Below are positions 33,801 through 43,872 of a DNA stretch of 64,000 bases, in pieces (positions within the stretch are counted from its first letter, which is position 1; each line of letters starts with the position of its first letter). Location of the stretch: positions 2,542,001 through 2,606,000 of the forward strand of contig NC_079883.1 of NCBI RefSeq assembly GCF_029227915.1. Direction: 5' to 3'. Made by a program: the position numbers and the translations under genes. A model generated the notes under the pieces. It saw nothing but the letters and a program-made list of their open reading frames with translations. It did no database searches and was not told the DNA's origin. The stretch comes from Hydractinia symbiolongicarpus (Eukaryota > Cnidaria > Hydrozoa > Anthoathecata > Hydractiniidae).

Positions 33801-36320
33801 TTTACTTACAAATGACACAGCAAATGACTACATAGTACTATAAGATGCATACAGTGAACAGACACTACTGCAATGATTGCTAGCACTGCTGGTCCAACCT
33901 GAAAAGAGGAATAAAACATCAATGAATGTCATAATTTTTAAAAGAGTTCCAAATTGTCATACCTAGCCCTTATCTTTTCGCTTTTAAACAGATTTCTAAG
34001 TTTAAAAGACCGAATGAATGGAAAACTTGCTGACAAAAGTATATATTTTTTATAAGCATTCGACATGCTAAGGGATGGCGCCGAAAGTTGGATGTAGGGG
34101 ACTTGTACAGCTGAAAATTTACAAAATTATTATTATTATTATTGAAGTAAATATATCTCTTATATAGTTTTAATGAACTATGTATAGAGAAGTTTTTTGT
34201 TTATATCAACAACGTCAATAAAATTTGGAGTTTGACGTTGGCTTTGTTGCTTTATTCAAAATTAAGTAGTTAAAACTTTTTACGGGGTATGGTGGCTGTA
34301 AAGCCCCCGGGCTTTTTATATAAATAGTGCCCCCTAAAGGTACTTTTTGCCGATATGATCTACTTTACCTACCAAAACACCAGCATGCTTTACTGCAATC
34401 GGGAGACCAAGAATACCTGTGCCAATATTTCCCTTCATAACGTGCATTGCGACCTGCCAATTGCTGAAACAAGAAAAACATTAAGATGAGTGGTCACCGA
34501 AATATCTGGGCAAAAACCGCCCCACAGTAGAACGACCATAAATCCTGAGTTATCATGGAAAGTACTCCGTATGTCTTAGAAAGAAGATAAGTTAGCCTAC
34601 TCCATCTTGCTCTACACGAACCATATATGTCTCTTTCTTAGTCTCCAGTTGTAACTTAATTTTGAAAAGCCAATTATTTTTGGAAAAGAAGAAAAGGGTC
34701 TTTTCAAACACAAGCGTGTGAAAGAGAGGAGAGTGAGCAAACACGAGGGTTAAATTGCATTCTAGTGTTGGAAAAAATTGGCTAAATAATTTTACAATGC
34801 AATACTTTATCACCTAAGATATTCTATTGCATTGGCAACCTCGTCCCCAGGGTCTTGTGGCCCCTGAGCCGTTATTACGAAGTGTATCAACTTATCAACA
34901 AGGCAAAATGCCCTGGGAACGAGGTTGTTGCATTGGAATTAATTATTTTGCGAAGTTATATATAAAGCACAAATTACAAAACATAAAGAAAACTTACGCC
35001 AATAAATCTGTTTCGCCATCGTCCCCTCTACTGGCAAGTGTATTCTGTGTGTCATCAAATCTACAATTGTGAAAAGTGTGTAATGAAAAGTGAAGGTAAC
35101 TACAACGAATGATCTGACATAATATGGACATTCTTTTGGACCATTTTACTCGTGAAGCATAGAAAATTTTAATAGTATTCAGAATATATATATAAGAAAT
35201 AACTTTAGAGATGTTAACCAACTAACAATTTTTTTTAAAAAAAGCACTTGTCATGCCACATTTTAACTAACGTGAATTTTTTTTCGGTCGTACGACACTT
35301 TTAGGGAGACAACAGCTTTTTGACGCAACACGACAGCCGTACAATATGTTTGCTTTAGTGTTACACGACGACTCGGTGGCTTTCTGTTCTGCTTTTTATG
35401 CAATTTACACATCAATTTCAAATTCAACCTTTTTTGTTTTTCCCGCTGTAAACAAATCACACAAAAATTGCATAACAAAAAACAAGACAGTCGTACAATA
35501 AAATATTGGCGACTATCGCCTTACGTTAGTAGCAGGGTGGGTTGCACGGTTGTTTTTTTGAGAACAAGAAAGAAGGGTGGAAAAAATCAATACATAAATA
35601 AAATGATAATACGAAAAGAAAAAAAATATATGCCATGCAGACTTTTTCTTCTTCCTACCTCCATGTTCATACTCCGGAGCAGAAATACACCTTTACGATA
35701 ATTCAATTGTACATGCGTTTTTACGGCTCTCCATCGTTTTACAATATCGGAAAAAAGGAGGTAAGAATCGTGTTTTTATGAGAGTTTGTTAGAGACGAAA
35801 GCGTGTTTTCTCCAGTTTTTTAACTTTCGTCGTATCAATTTCTTTCAAAATTTCAGGAAACGTTAATAATAATAAGATACAACTTATGTGTACCTTTCAT
35901 TAAAAACAAAAGGCGGCAAGAAAAGTTATCACGAAAAAACGTGTTTTCTCCTTAATAAACTCTGATAAAAGTGTGATGTTTTTACCTCCTCTGATCGCAA
36001 AATAAGCTGCGATGGATTGTTAGTCTTCCCGAATTATCGTAAAGGTGTATTCCATTTTTGTTAACCTTTTCTAAAATGAATAACACTTTGATCGTGAGAT
36101 AAACTTACGTTTTACGATGTGGTATAAGAGGTTCATCTTCAATCGTTTGTGCATCTAGAACATCTGTGGCATATACAGGAGAAGATTTTCTCACCGGACT
36201 GTTCTGATTTGATCCGGATTGTTTTCTATGCGTTGAAGAAGTTGTGGATTGCGCGGAACTACCTTCATTTGTCGATTCCTTGTTGATAGGTAGATTCTCT
36301 TTATCTTCGTCTTTACCCAT
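27897..36320 (-). CDS. SLC36/PAT-type proton-coupled amino-acid transporter
   Basis: Ten exons on the minus strand: 36320-36109, 35060-34998, 34463-34373, 33898-33810, 33311-33228, 32966-32882, 32520-32260, 31084-30918, 30613-30444 and 28225-27897. All junctions are GT-AG with matching phases, giving 516 residues. Family hallmarks: an acidic cytosolic N-terminus; TM1 with [12 protein letters not shown] (about 102-113); [37 protein letters not shown]; and [16 protein letters not shown] (about 288-303). The C-terminal TMs follow. PAT/SLC36 proteins move small neutral amino acids with protons across lysosomal or plasma membranes and can signal to TORC1. The start is uncertain: ATG 36320 (MGKDEDKEN) is preferred, but an in-frame ATG at 36473 is open. 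The exon-5 donor GTTCGT is non-consensus. Confidence 0.9.
28640..28766 (+). mobile_element. Helitron-like element (type B) in SLC36 intron 9
   Basis: Contains CTGTCTGTCACG, GCGAGACACACGCAATGC, the hairpin CGTGGATTTTTCCACG and GACTAGT at the 3' end (CTAG 28763-28766). The 5' end is degenerate (TATCTATTTTAAAATATCTG). Confidence 0.6.
28779..28887 (-). mobile_element. Helitron-like element, degenerate, opposite orientation
   Basis: CTAG at 28779-28782 is followed by a reverse-complement hairpin (TGGAGAAATCCACGAG) and core motifs ending GTTGTTAATATAGCGA. It lies 12 bp from the plus-strand copy, forming a tail-to-tail pair. Confidence 0.45.
31569..31855 (+). repeat. Dispersed repeat copy 1 (SLC36 intron 7)
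   Basis: The sequence from GAATTAATGAATTTCGC through GGTTTGTGGTCTTTCTTC to CATATATCATACGTCTTGTT matches, as reverse complement, the stretch 36893-37185. Divergence is modest with small indels. No coding content; probably a non-autonomous element. Confidence 0.65.
33346..33791. repeat. (GAA/TTC)n microsatellite, about 148 uninterrupted units
   Basis: An essentially pure AAG triplet run on the plus strand, with no interruption seen over ~445 bp. It lies inside an SLC36 intron. On the transcript strand it reads (CUU)n and ends about 35 bp before the 3' splice site at 33312. Poly-Arg and poly-Phe frames through it are not genes. Confidence 0.95.
34836..34927. mobile_element. 92-bp hairpin MITE with 9-bp target duplication (SLC36 intron 2)
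   Basis: The ends CAACCTCGTCCCCAGGG and CCCTGGGAACGAGGTTG are inverted repeats. The flanks carry the direct repeat TTGCATTGG (34827-34835 and 34928-34936). Half or degenerate members occur near 4308, 12871, 42993 and 62849. Confidence 0.85.
35684..36055. mobile_element. Foldback/MITE in SLC36 intron 1
   Basis: AATACACCTTTACGATAATTC on the left and GAATTATCGTAAAGGTGTATT on the right are inverted copies, each about 21 bp. A second inner pair (GGAGGTAA/TTACCTCC) is also inverted. No protein is encoded. Confidence 0.6.
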
Positions 36321-38244
36321 AACCAGGGAGATATATTTTGTTATGTGGTTTCTGCTTGCAGCAGTATTGGTTTGAGCATGTACCTCTGAAAAACTCACTT
36401 TCGGTATAGGTTCGTTAAGCGGAACAACACAGAAACATTTTGTTTGAGGGTGGCAAATATAACAATTAGACAAATTTTAAAACAAAATTGTAAAGAATTA
36501 TTATTTGAAGGATTTTTATATTTATAACAATGACCGGATTTTATTTTTGTTTTTCTAGCAATGTTAAAGTTCAGCTGAAACAAGACGATATCCAACAATC
36601 ATTTTAGCAGTTGTGGGCTTTTATTTCATGCAAAAACCCAAGTTAAAATATGCTAGTTTTCCAAACACCAACAATAGAATGATACAGGAATACCGTAAAT
36701 GACGGATTAAGCGCCCGGGGCGCTTATTTATGAAATTTCATTTTAACAGGGGCGCTTATTTAGCAGGGTCAGTTAATTCAGAAGGGGCGCTTGTTATTTT
36801 TTTTTAAAAAAGAAAATGTTTTAAACTTCATTCTTATACTTTTATAAATAAAAAACAGAAACACAAACAAAAAAGAAAGAAAAACAATATTAACAAGACG
36901 CATGATATACGTAAACAACCTCGCGAATAAAGTTTACAAAAAGCTGCCTACTAGATTGTGATTTCTGTTACGAAGTTAGAAACGACATATTTTGCTATTC
37001 AGATAGGCAATAATATTTGTTACGCACTACGCAGTTATTTTTCAAAATTGATTTGTGAGATCTTCTTGAACGGAAAATTCCTCGAAATTTTAAATTTTAA
37101 TGGGTCAATCTGGAGTAAACTGACTGACAGGAAGAAGAAAGACCACAAACCCCACCTATAGTTTGCGGAATTCTGTAATTCAGTAGATCCCCCCCCCCCC
37201 CCATGAAAAAAACAAAAAAAACGAAGGGGGTATAAGAGAGTCACTCAGTGAGAAAAAGCGAAAAAAAAAAAAAATAAGATACGAGTAAATCTCAATTGTT
37301 TGAAAAAGGAAATAGCTGTAGTTAAAAAAATGTATTACCAGAACTGTCACTGACAGCAAGCTTCGTTAAAAAGATTCCTATGGAGCGAACAACCTGTCAC
37401 AACTTTTTTCAGGGTTTTTTGTTTTGATTCAAATATTGTTGATTTCCACATGGTTATTTCCGTTTATACCAAGCCGCCTAAGTTATAGAGAGAGTTACAG
37501 ACAGCGCAAAGAATTGTCGTACTAGGTTGAGAAATGCAAACGTTCACACTAGATCCCAGAAAACAATGTCAATTTTTCAAAATTGATTTGAATTTATCCT
37601 TTAGGTCAGAAATAAAAATTTTTCCAGATTATTTTTTCGCTGACCGTGAAAGTGGTGACGTCACCCAATTCGGTCCTGCGGGATCAAAATTTTTGGCACC
37701 CATTTTTTTTTTTGTGACTTAAACAACAAACTCGAATCAAAAAAACACTTTTTACGCGCGTGTGCTTTTTATTACATCATAGCAGTCCTCACTATTTTAT
37801 TTTTAATCAATAAGAATACAGTTTGTAAACAACTTGTGCATTCCTACGAAGAAAAGGATTCTTGATTTAGCTAGAATGTTTCAGCGCAAGAAAAGATTAG
37901 TTGTTGAATATTGGCGTCTTTACAAATAATTCAACAATAAATATCAAAACACCTGTGTTCTTATGTAAAAAAATCAATTTTTTAAACTCTTATCAACTCA
38001 AATTTTTGTAAAGTGTTGCCTCCCCTTGACTTTCACTTTTCTGTATACCAATACTGCTAAGAGGAACTGGCTTTTTATACCTATCCCTCTTATTATTAAA
38101 TATTTATCAGTAGTGAATAGACCATATACAAAAATAATAAACTTATGAAGCAAAAAAAAACGTGTTAAATTAGTGAGAAAGTTATCAATCCATATGCGAG
38201 GAGAAAGAGCTACGGTAACATATATATTAAACTATTCAAAAAAT
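36321..38244. other. Upstream region of SLC36-type gene; repeats
   Basis: Contains the likely SLC36 5' UTR/promoter, a GCGCTTATTT-rich repeat from about 36694, dispersed repeat copy 2 (36893-37185), a C14-type homopolymer at about 37189-37202 and an A13 run near 37261. The last 200 bp precede the small-precursor gene; no clear TATA. Confidence 0.4.
36893..37185 (-). repeat. Dispersed repeat copy 2 (inverted relative to copy 1)
   Basis: Reverse complement of 31569-31855. Shared landmarks include AACAAGACGCATGATATACG, TTCGTTCTAACG-like segments and GAAAGACCACAAACCCCA. It lies upstream of the SLC36 gene, 5 kb from copy 1. Confidence 0.65.
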
Positions 38245-38556
38245 ATGAAAACTATATTTATTTTCGGGATATTTGTGGCTTACATTTTACTAGCTAAAAC
38301 AGAACTTGATATTGAAGAGGAGGATGAAGAAATCGTCAGCGAATTGAAAAGAGAGAAACGCTCACCAGATGCTCTACCTAAAGGTTCTAGAGGTGGTGGT
38401 TTCAGATCATATCGATCATATCGAGCAGGGTCGCGTTCAAGAGGAGGTACTTCCACAGCTGGCAGCGGTAGAGCACTCTCATCTCTCCTGAGAACGATCA
38501 CTGGTGGGTGTATATTAGCAGTGATGTTTTTATTCGGATTGATTTTGATTCATTAA
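38245..38556 (+). CDS. Small secreted cationic precursor, paralog 1
   Basis: A 103-residue product from the ATG at 38245, chosen because it begins a typical signal peptide (MKTIFIFGIFVAYILLA); the upstream in-frame ATGs would bury it. The sections are signal peptide (1-18), an acidic propart (IEEEDEEIVSEL, ~22-33), a dibasic site KREKRSP (~35-41), a Gly/Arg/Ser/Tyr-rich cationic core (SRGGGFRSYRSYRAGSRSRGG region), and a C-terminal hydrophobic run (CILAVMFLFGLILIH) that is either a membrane anchor or a GPI signal. A paralog with the same plan lies convergently at 39624-39941. The layout recalls cnidarian antimicrobial-peptide precursors (acidic pro, cationic mature) or GPI-linked RGG-rich proteins such as Shadoo. 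Function is not established. Confidence 0.7.
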   Translation: MKTIFIFGIFVAYILLAKTELDIEEEDEEIVSELKREKRSPDALPKGSRGGGFRSYRSYRAGSRSRGGTSTAGSGRALSSLLRTITGGCILAVMFLFGLILIH

Positions 38557-39623
38557 AATATTCTGATCGAGACCGTGGTTATGATTTATATACCTAAATT
38601 TTGTGCCAGTTACAAAAATACATGCATTGATAACTTAAATAACATAGTATAAGATTCAACATTGTAATAAGAATATTTCTATACATATATATACATATAT
38701 ACATTGATCACTTAAATAGTATAGTATCAGATATTTCTGTATATAAGTTCGCCAAAATGCACTCTCACATTTGCGTTGTATTTTTTTTTTCAATTCCGTA
38801 AACATCTGAATATAAAATCCCGTGTGAAAAACCCTAATGAGTCCGCTATAAACAGCCGAGGGTGTTTTGTTGGTGGTTTACGGCATACGTGTCCATTGAG
38901 TAAATTGTGGGTTTTTTTATTATACCTTCTGTACAATGTATTTGGGTGTGTGCACAAGGATTGACATATCCTTACAAAATTCAATTTCTAAATATCTTTA
39001 AAAACTTAAAAAAATTTTTTTTAGAAATATTTAGAACTTCGTTAAGGAAAATAACCATGACGTCATCTATCTAACGTTATTCGGTTTTCACAATTTTCGC
39101 TTTACCGAAAAAAAATTAAATTTTTAAAAATAATTTTTGTCTGCTCTTCTGGAGAAGAAGCTAATTTTTTTATTCGGTTTACTCAGAGATATAAATTTGG
39201 GATGTGATTTCAATTCACAGGACGCAACAGTACGTATCACAAAGTATACAACAAGCGAATAGAGATAAATATTATTCCTAGAATTTCCGAATACTGATGA
39301 TAAGGAGGAAAAGGGGGAGGAAGGGGAGGACGGAAGGGACGTGGTGGGGATTTATATGAGTGTCTAATTAGCATATTTATTGTTCCTCTTTCTTCTTTGT
39401 TTTGAGCTGGCTTTACATGATTTAAAAAGCGCATGTACTTTATAAATCTGTAAGAATAGCAGAACCAACATAACACTTTTCACACGTACAAGTCGTGAAG
39501 AAATTTTCTTTTTTTATTGCTAACGTGATTTATTGACAAGTGTGTTTCAAGTCTAATTTTACATATTTTGCGAAGTAATTACGAGTTTAACATTAATATT
39601 TCGTGCAAAAATAAATTACGAGT
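38557..39623. other. Spacer between convergent small-precursor genes
   Basis: No gene is seen. There is a TATACATATATA simple repeat at about 38681-38702 and a purine-rich GGAGGAAAAGGGGGAGG stretch near 39303-39345. It should contain the 3' ends of both transcripts. Confidence 0.4.
39539..39544 (-). terminator. Poly(A) signal of paralog 2
   Basis: AATAAA on the minus strand (TTTATT on plus) 80 bp after the stop codon of the minus-strand small precursor. Confidence 0.5.
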
Positions 39624-39941
39624 TCAATTTAAATGAAGCATCGTCAAGATAGAAATGCCACCAATAGCTGAGAAGATTGGAGTCATCGCGCATGCGCTAC
39701 TGTTTCCACTGTGTCTACTACTTTTACCGCCAGTTGATGGTGCACCAACTACAACTACACGACTTGAGGAGCGTCTTCTCGATGACCGACTGCTTCTTGA
39801 CGAACCACTTCTTCTTGGACGAGGGTTTGGCGAACGTTTTTCTCTAGTAACTTCTTTATCCACTTCCATTTCCTCTTCTTCGATACAGGTTGACAAAAAC
39901 ACGAGGCCAACTATGAGAAGAAATGCTAAAGCAGTTTTCAT
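39624..39941 (-). CDS. Small secreted cationic precursor, paralog 2
   Basis: A 105-residue product from the ATG at 39941 (MKTALAFLLIVGLVFLSTC signal peptide). An acidic propart (IEEEEMEVDKEV, ~20-31) leads into TREKRSP (~32-38), the same processing site as paralog 1. The core is Arg/Ser-rich (PRPRRSGSSRSSRSS, RRRSSSR), then VVVVGAPSTGG, a short SRHSGNSSACA stretch and a hydrophobic C-terminus (IFSAIGGISILTML). SGNSSA before the hydrophobic tail would suit a GPI attachment site. An alternative start 16 codons upstream (MEGRPDTV) is less likely because it displaces the signal peptide. Convergent with paralog 1; sequence outside the shared landmarks has diverged strongly. Likely secreted or surface-tethered; role unknown. 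Confidence 0.7.
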   Translation of the reverse strand: MKTALAFLLIVGLVFLSTCIEEEEMEVDKEVTREKRSPNPRPRRSGSSRSSRSSRRRSSSRVVVVGAPSTGGKSSRHSGNSSACAMTPIFSAIGGISILTMLHLN

Positions 39942-40957
39942 GATGACTTCCAGGAATACTACGTAGACAGTATCAGGTCTTCCTTCCAAAGTCTAATAAA
40001 ACGGCTGTAAGATTTTGGGAGTTAATATATCTTTCGGGAAATTAAATTTTAATAATTCGTCGAAATGAGAAAATGCAGTGACGTTCTGAAATGGTTCTTA
40101 AACAATATAAAAGTCCGACGCCCGGTAAAACAAAGAAAAATTATATATATTCAAATGTCAGCAACTTTTTTCGGTACTCCATTATTATTCTCTTGATAAA
40201 AATTTTCAACGGGTAAAGTTTCTAGGATTTTGCAAATTTGATCCTGTGACTAAGGGTAGGTAGGGTAGTTTACATCCACGTACGATTCTGATAAATTGTT
40301 AATTTATAGTAAATGTCTAAATGGAGTCGATTTTGAACGAATTCGTGGAAGTATAATATTGGACACAAATGTATCGATAAACGCAGAACATCTATTATTT
40401 AAGCGATAGAAGAGTACGTGACACTGTGGTTTCGCCATTTTAATGAAGTAAGGCTGGTTGCCCACCTAAGAATTCTTTTTTGCTATCGTGAACTTTTGCA
40501 ACTTTATGTTTTTAGTACAAAAATTATTTTTCACGACGAACTCAAGCAAGCGCAATGCCGTTAAGCAAATCATCATGGGGGTGAAGTTGTATATTTTCCC
40601 AAACAAAAACTTTTAGGATTTGCAAATTCAATCATGGGATGTGCATGTTTTCATCGACATCCTACACAATATCCTAATTAGTTTTTAATATAGATATGGT
40701 ACGAATAAAGTCAATTTATCACGAGTTCATGGAAGTATATTGATGGTCTTGAACGTATCTTACCTAAGAATGAACACAAACCATGTATTATTGAAACATA
40801 TTCACTCTCAAAATTTTTTCTCTCAAACAAGGTGCACGGAAATTCAAAAATGTTTTTATTAAGACGATACTGCAATGTCGTTCCCAGAGCTTTTTATTCG
40901 CTTTCGCTTGCCACTTATCAGAAAGAAAAAAAGGTCCTGGGTACGAGATTTTGAATA
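39942..40957. other. Intergenic, nothing recognised
   Basis: AT-rich. A TCGTTCCCAGAGC ... GGTCCTGGGTACGAG pair near 40873-40950 looks like a decayed copy of the CCTCGTCCCCAGG hairpin MITE, directly adjoining the Helitron-like array. Confidence 0.4.
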
Positions 40958-42384
40958 TCTCTTTAATAATAGCCGTATTTTGTCTGTCTGTCTGCGAAAG
41001 CCGCCTCCCGTAACGGAAACACGAAATTTTTAAAATGTGCACGAATATCAAATGCGATATATTTTTATTGACTTTGTTTTGACCGCTCGCGCGTGGAACA
41101 CCATTCACAACGCCTGATTCTTTAAAAAAAAACCAAGATTTTCGCGACCAGAAAGAATCCAAGATCTTCGCGGAACGAAGGCCATTTTGATAATGGTCGT
41201 GTTTGTGGTCAGTGTGTGAGGTTTGTAGGCCTGTTTGACTTTTTTATCTTCTAAAAGCCTTATATATTTGTAATATTTGTTTTCTGTTTGTTTTCAATGT
41301 TAGGATAAATATATTGTCACGTTTTTTAGCCACGTACAGATCTTAAACGCACCAGTTTTAGGATGTTTGGCTAGGAACGAAGATTAGCTAGCTATAGCTA
41401 CTTAGCTAGCTAGAGCCTCACTTATTGCTATTCTGTATGGTATAAGAGCTTTTTATCCTAGCCAACATTTATTTTTATGTTGAGGCTGTGGCTATTTAGC
41501 TAGCTCCTTAAAAAGTGAAAGTATAAAAATGCAGTTTGGCTACAACAATATTCTTAAGCAATATATAATTTTTATGCTAAATGCAGTTAGCTAGCTAGGT
41601 ATAGCTACATATTTTATTATTTTTCTGCAAACTTTTTCTGCAAATGAAATGGCTGAGCGATTGTTTTGGCTGGACGAGTAACGACAGGCTGTTCCCTGTG
41701 TTTTTATTTAAACCGAAGTTGCAATGAACATTTTTGGAAAAGGGTAATACGCCTTATGCGCCTGTTCAACTGTGTTTAACTGTACTAAGCGGTTAGCCCA
41801 GTGTTAAAAACAGACTGTTTTTTGTAAAAGGCTGTTACGCCTATGGGCATGTGCAACACCGTTTACCTGTATATACTAAGGTCAGCCCACCACTGTGACA
41901 ATTAATTTTTAAACTTTCTTGGGAATCACGCCTGGACTAACCGCTCAGCCCTGTGTCTGCGAGAAAGTTTTTTTCAAAAGGGTATTATTACTATACGCTG
42001 TACAACACGGTTTAACTGTACTAAGCGCTCAGCCCAGTGTCACGATTAATTTTTTAACTTTTAAAAAGACTTTTCCACAAAATAAAATAATATTGACCGA
42101 TTGTTTTTGCTATGATGGAGTAACAACACTTTGTAAACTCTGTTTTTATATCAGTTATCGTTGCGGAAAAGTTATTTTTTGAAAAATATGTTACAGTCGC
42201 ACACTATAATGTTGTATGCGCTTCAAATGATTAACGACATACTGTATACCTGTACTAAAGCGCTCCACCTGATCGTGTGGGACAGTTTACAGCTCTTATT
42301 AAGCGCTCCACAGAGTGTTCAATGCCGGATCACACCTTTACTTGTGGCTTAACCCGGCGTTTCGACGCCGGGTTTCCCGGCTAG
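40958..42384 (+). mobile_element. Large Helitron-like element (1.43 kb), array member 1
   Basis: The 5' end TCTCTTTAATAATAGCCG follows an A and the first ~120 bp match type A. The sequence then diverges and ends in a perfect 8-bp-stem hairpin (CCCGGCGT TTCG ACGCCGGG) followed by TTTCCCGGCTAG. The CTAG adjoins the 5' TC of the next element. Inside is an imperfect ~95-100-bp tandem repeat. No Rep/helicase ORF is seen, so it is non-autonomous. Its continuity as one element is an inference from the two termini. Confidence 0.55.
41731..42075 (+). repeat. Imperfect ~95-bp tandem repeat inside the Helitron-like element
   Basis: Repeated landmarks: AAAAGG(G/C)T, TACGC, TGTAC(T/A)AAGCG(G/C)T(T/C)AGCCCAGTGT and GATTAATTTTT, about three to four degenerate units. 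A further weaker pair (AAGCGCTCCAC) lies at about 42260-42312. Confidence 0.55.
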
Positions 42385-42584
42385 TCTCTTTAATAATAGC
42401 CGTATTCCGTCTGTCTGTGTGTCCGCGAAAGCCGTGTCCCGTAACGGAAACACGAAATTTTTAAAATACGCACGAATATCAAATGCGATAAATTTTTGTC
42501 CACTTTGTTGCAACGGGTTAATTTAAAAGACGAGCGAACGCGACGGGGGCGACCCCGTGGATTTCTCCACGGGTTAACGACTAG
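42385..42584 (+). mobile_element. Helitron-like element (type A, intact 200 bp), array member 2
   Basis: Starts TCTCTTTAATAATAGCCG. The core is CCCGTAACGGAAACACG and TGTTGCAACGGGTTAA. The 3' hairpin is CCCGTGGATTTCTCCACGGG, then TTAACGACTAG. It abuts its neighbours on both sides. Confidence 0.8.
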
Positions 42585-42728
42585 TCTATATTATAATGCC
42601 CGTATACGTCTGTCCGTCCATCTGCCTGTCACGCAAAATGGTAGCTTAGCTGCGCAATAGCGAGAAGCACGCAATGCGGTATAAAAAGGACGGGCGAACC
42701 CGTGGATTTTCCACGGGCTAACGACTAG
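42585..42728 (+). mobile_element. Helitron-like element (type B, 144 bp), array member 3
   Basis: Starts TCTATATTATAATGCCCG directly after the CTAG of member 2. It contains CGCAAAATGGTA and GAAGCACGCAATGCGG and ends with the hairpin CCCGTGGATTTTCCACGGG, CTAACGACTAG, then T. Confidence 0.8.
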
Positions 42729-42992
42729 TTGTTTATTAAAACTCTAATCCATAACGTATTTATAATTACTTCAGTAATAAAGTTGTAAGTTTTTTAAATA
42801 TCTAAAACATAAAAAAATCATTCGCGAAACTTTTACGCTTAAAAAATAGCGAAAAAGAAGTTAAGTCCGTGCGAAAAATTATGATGGGCACCATTTGCGA
42901 AAACAAAAAACGGCGGAATTTTATCACGTTTAATATTCGCGAAATTTTTGCAATTCGTGCTAAATAAGAAGACTTAATCTTTGCAATGTACA

Positions 42993-43087
42993 CAACCTCG
43001 TTCCCTGGGAAATTTTTCGCTTTTTAATATCATTTCATCCCGCCGTTTCGGATATCAAAAAATTGGCTTGGGAACGAATTTGGCATG
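42993..43087. mobile_element. Hairpin MITE (CCTCGTTCCC family)
   Basis: Ends ACAACCTCGTTCCCTGGG and TTGGGAACGAATTTGG are imperfect inverted repeats with ATGTAC at both sides. Related to the 34836 copy. Confidence 0.6.
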
Positions 43088-43552
43088 TACATATTTGATA
43101 CACTTCTTTCACAAATCGGCAAGAAGTTGCTTAGCAACTTTAGCAAGGGGTTCTAGCCTTTTTACATTGAGGTCGGCATCATCATCCTTAGATATTCCAG
43201 ACTGTCGTGATTAAGCGCAATTTCATCTACAACATTAGCCGCATTGCTGCTAATTTTAACTTTAGTTTAGAAAATTAAAATTGATTGAACTCTACGTTTT
43301 CACTCGAATCAAAAAAGTACAAATAATTAAAACACCGCCATATAAAGAGATAATTAATTTGGCAAAGATTTTTTTTTATTCGAGTTCATACGTGCAGCTT
43401 TACTTATGCTCGTAACATGATCCTACATCTATATCATAAAAACACACCTTCATTTATGGTTTATTTCGCTTTTTATTTCCAATCCCACCTATGCAAAATA
43501 TGCCGCTTGATACCACTTATTAGCAACACGAAACAAAAACTTCAAACGTTAA

Positions 43553-43712
43553 CACAAGGGAATTATTTTCGCGAGTTTCGCGTAAAACAGAATTTTATTT
43601 TTAAACATTTTCAAAAGGAAAAAAAAATTCACGTGAATTATTTTCATGCGAATTTCGCGAAAAGCGAGTTTTTCAATAATTTTCGCAAAAATTATTTCCA
43701 CTGAGGTATATA
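43553..43712. mobile_element. Foldback MITE (GGGAATTATTTTCGCG family)
   Basis: The left end AAGGGAATTATTTTCGCGAG and right end TTTCGCAAAAATTATTTCC followed by ACTGAGG are inverted. The interior is rich in TTCGCGAA motifs. A relative lies at 46543-46817. Confidence 0.55.
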
Positions 43713-43768
43713 AACTTAACGATATATATCTTTTACAGTTAGTTTGCTGTAAGTTGCGAGAATGGGAG

Positions 43769-43872
43769 GCCAATCAAGTTTCTGCTGCTGGACTGTGCGC
43801 CAATAAAGTTTCTATTGCAATACTGGGCGGCCAATAAAGTTTTTGTTGCAAGACTGGGCGGCCAGTCAAGTT
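43769..43872. repeat. ~31-bp minisatellite, three to four units
   Basis: Units begin CCAAT(C/A)AAGTTTCT and end GACTGGGCGG, with moderate divergence. Confidence 0.7.

Noticed and set aside
33272-33835. Long poly-Arg (plus) and poly-Phe (minus) reading frames
   Set aside because: They are translations of the GAA/TTC microsatellite inside an SLC36 intron.
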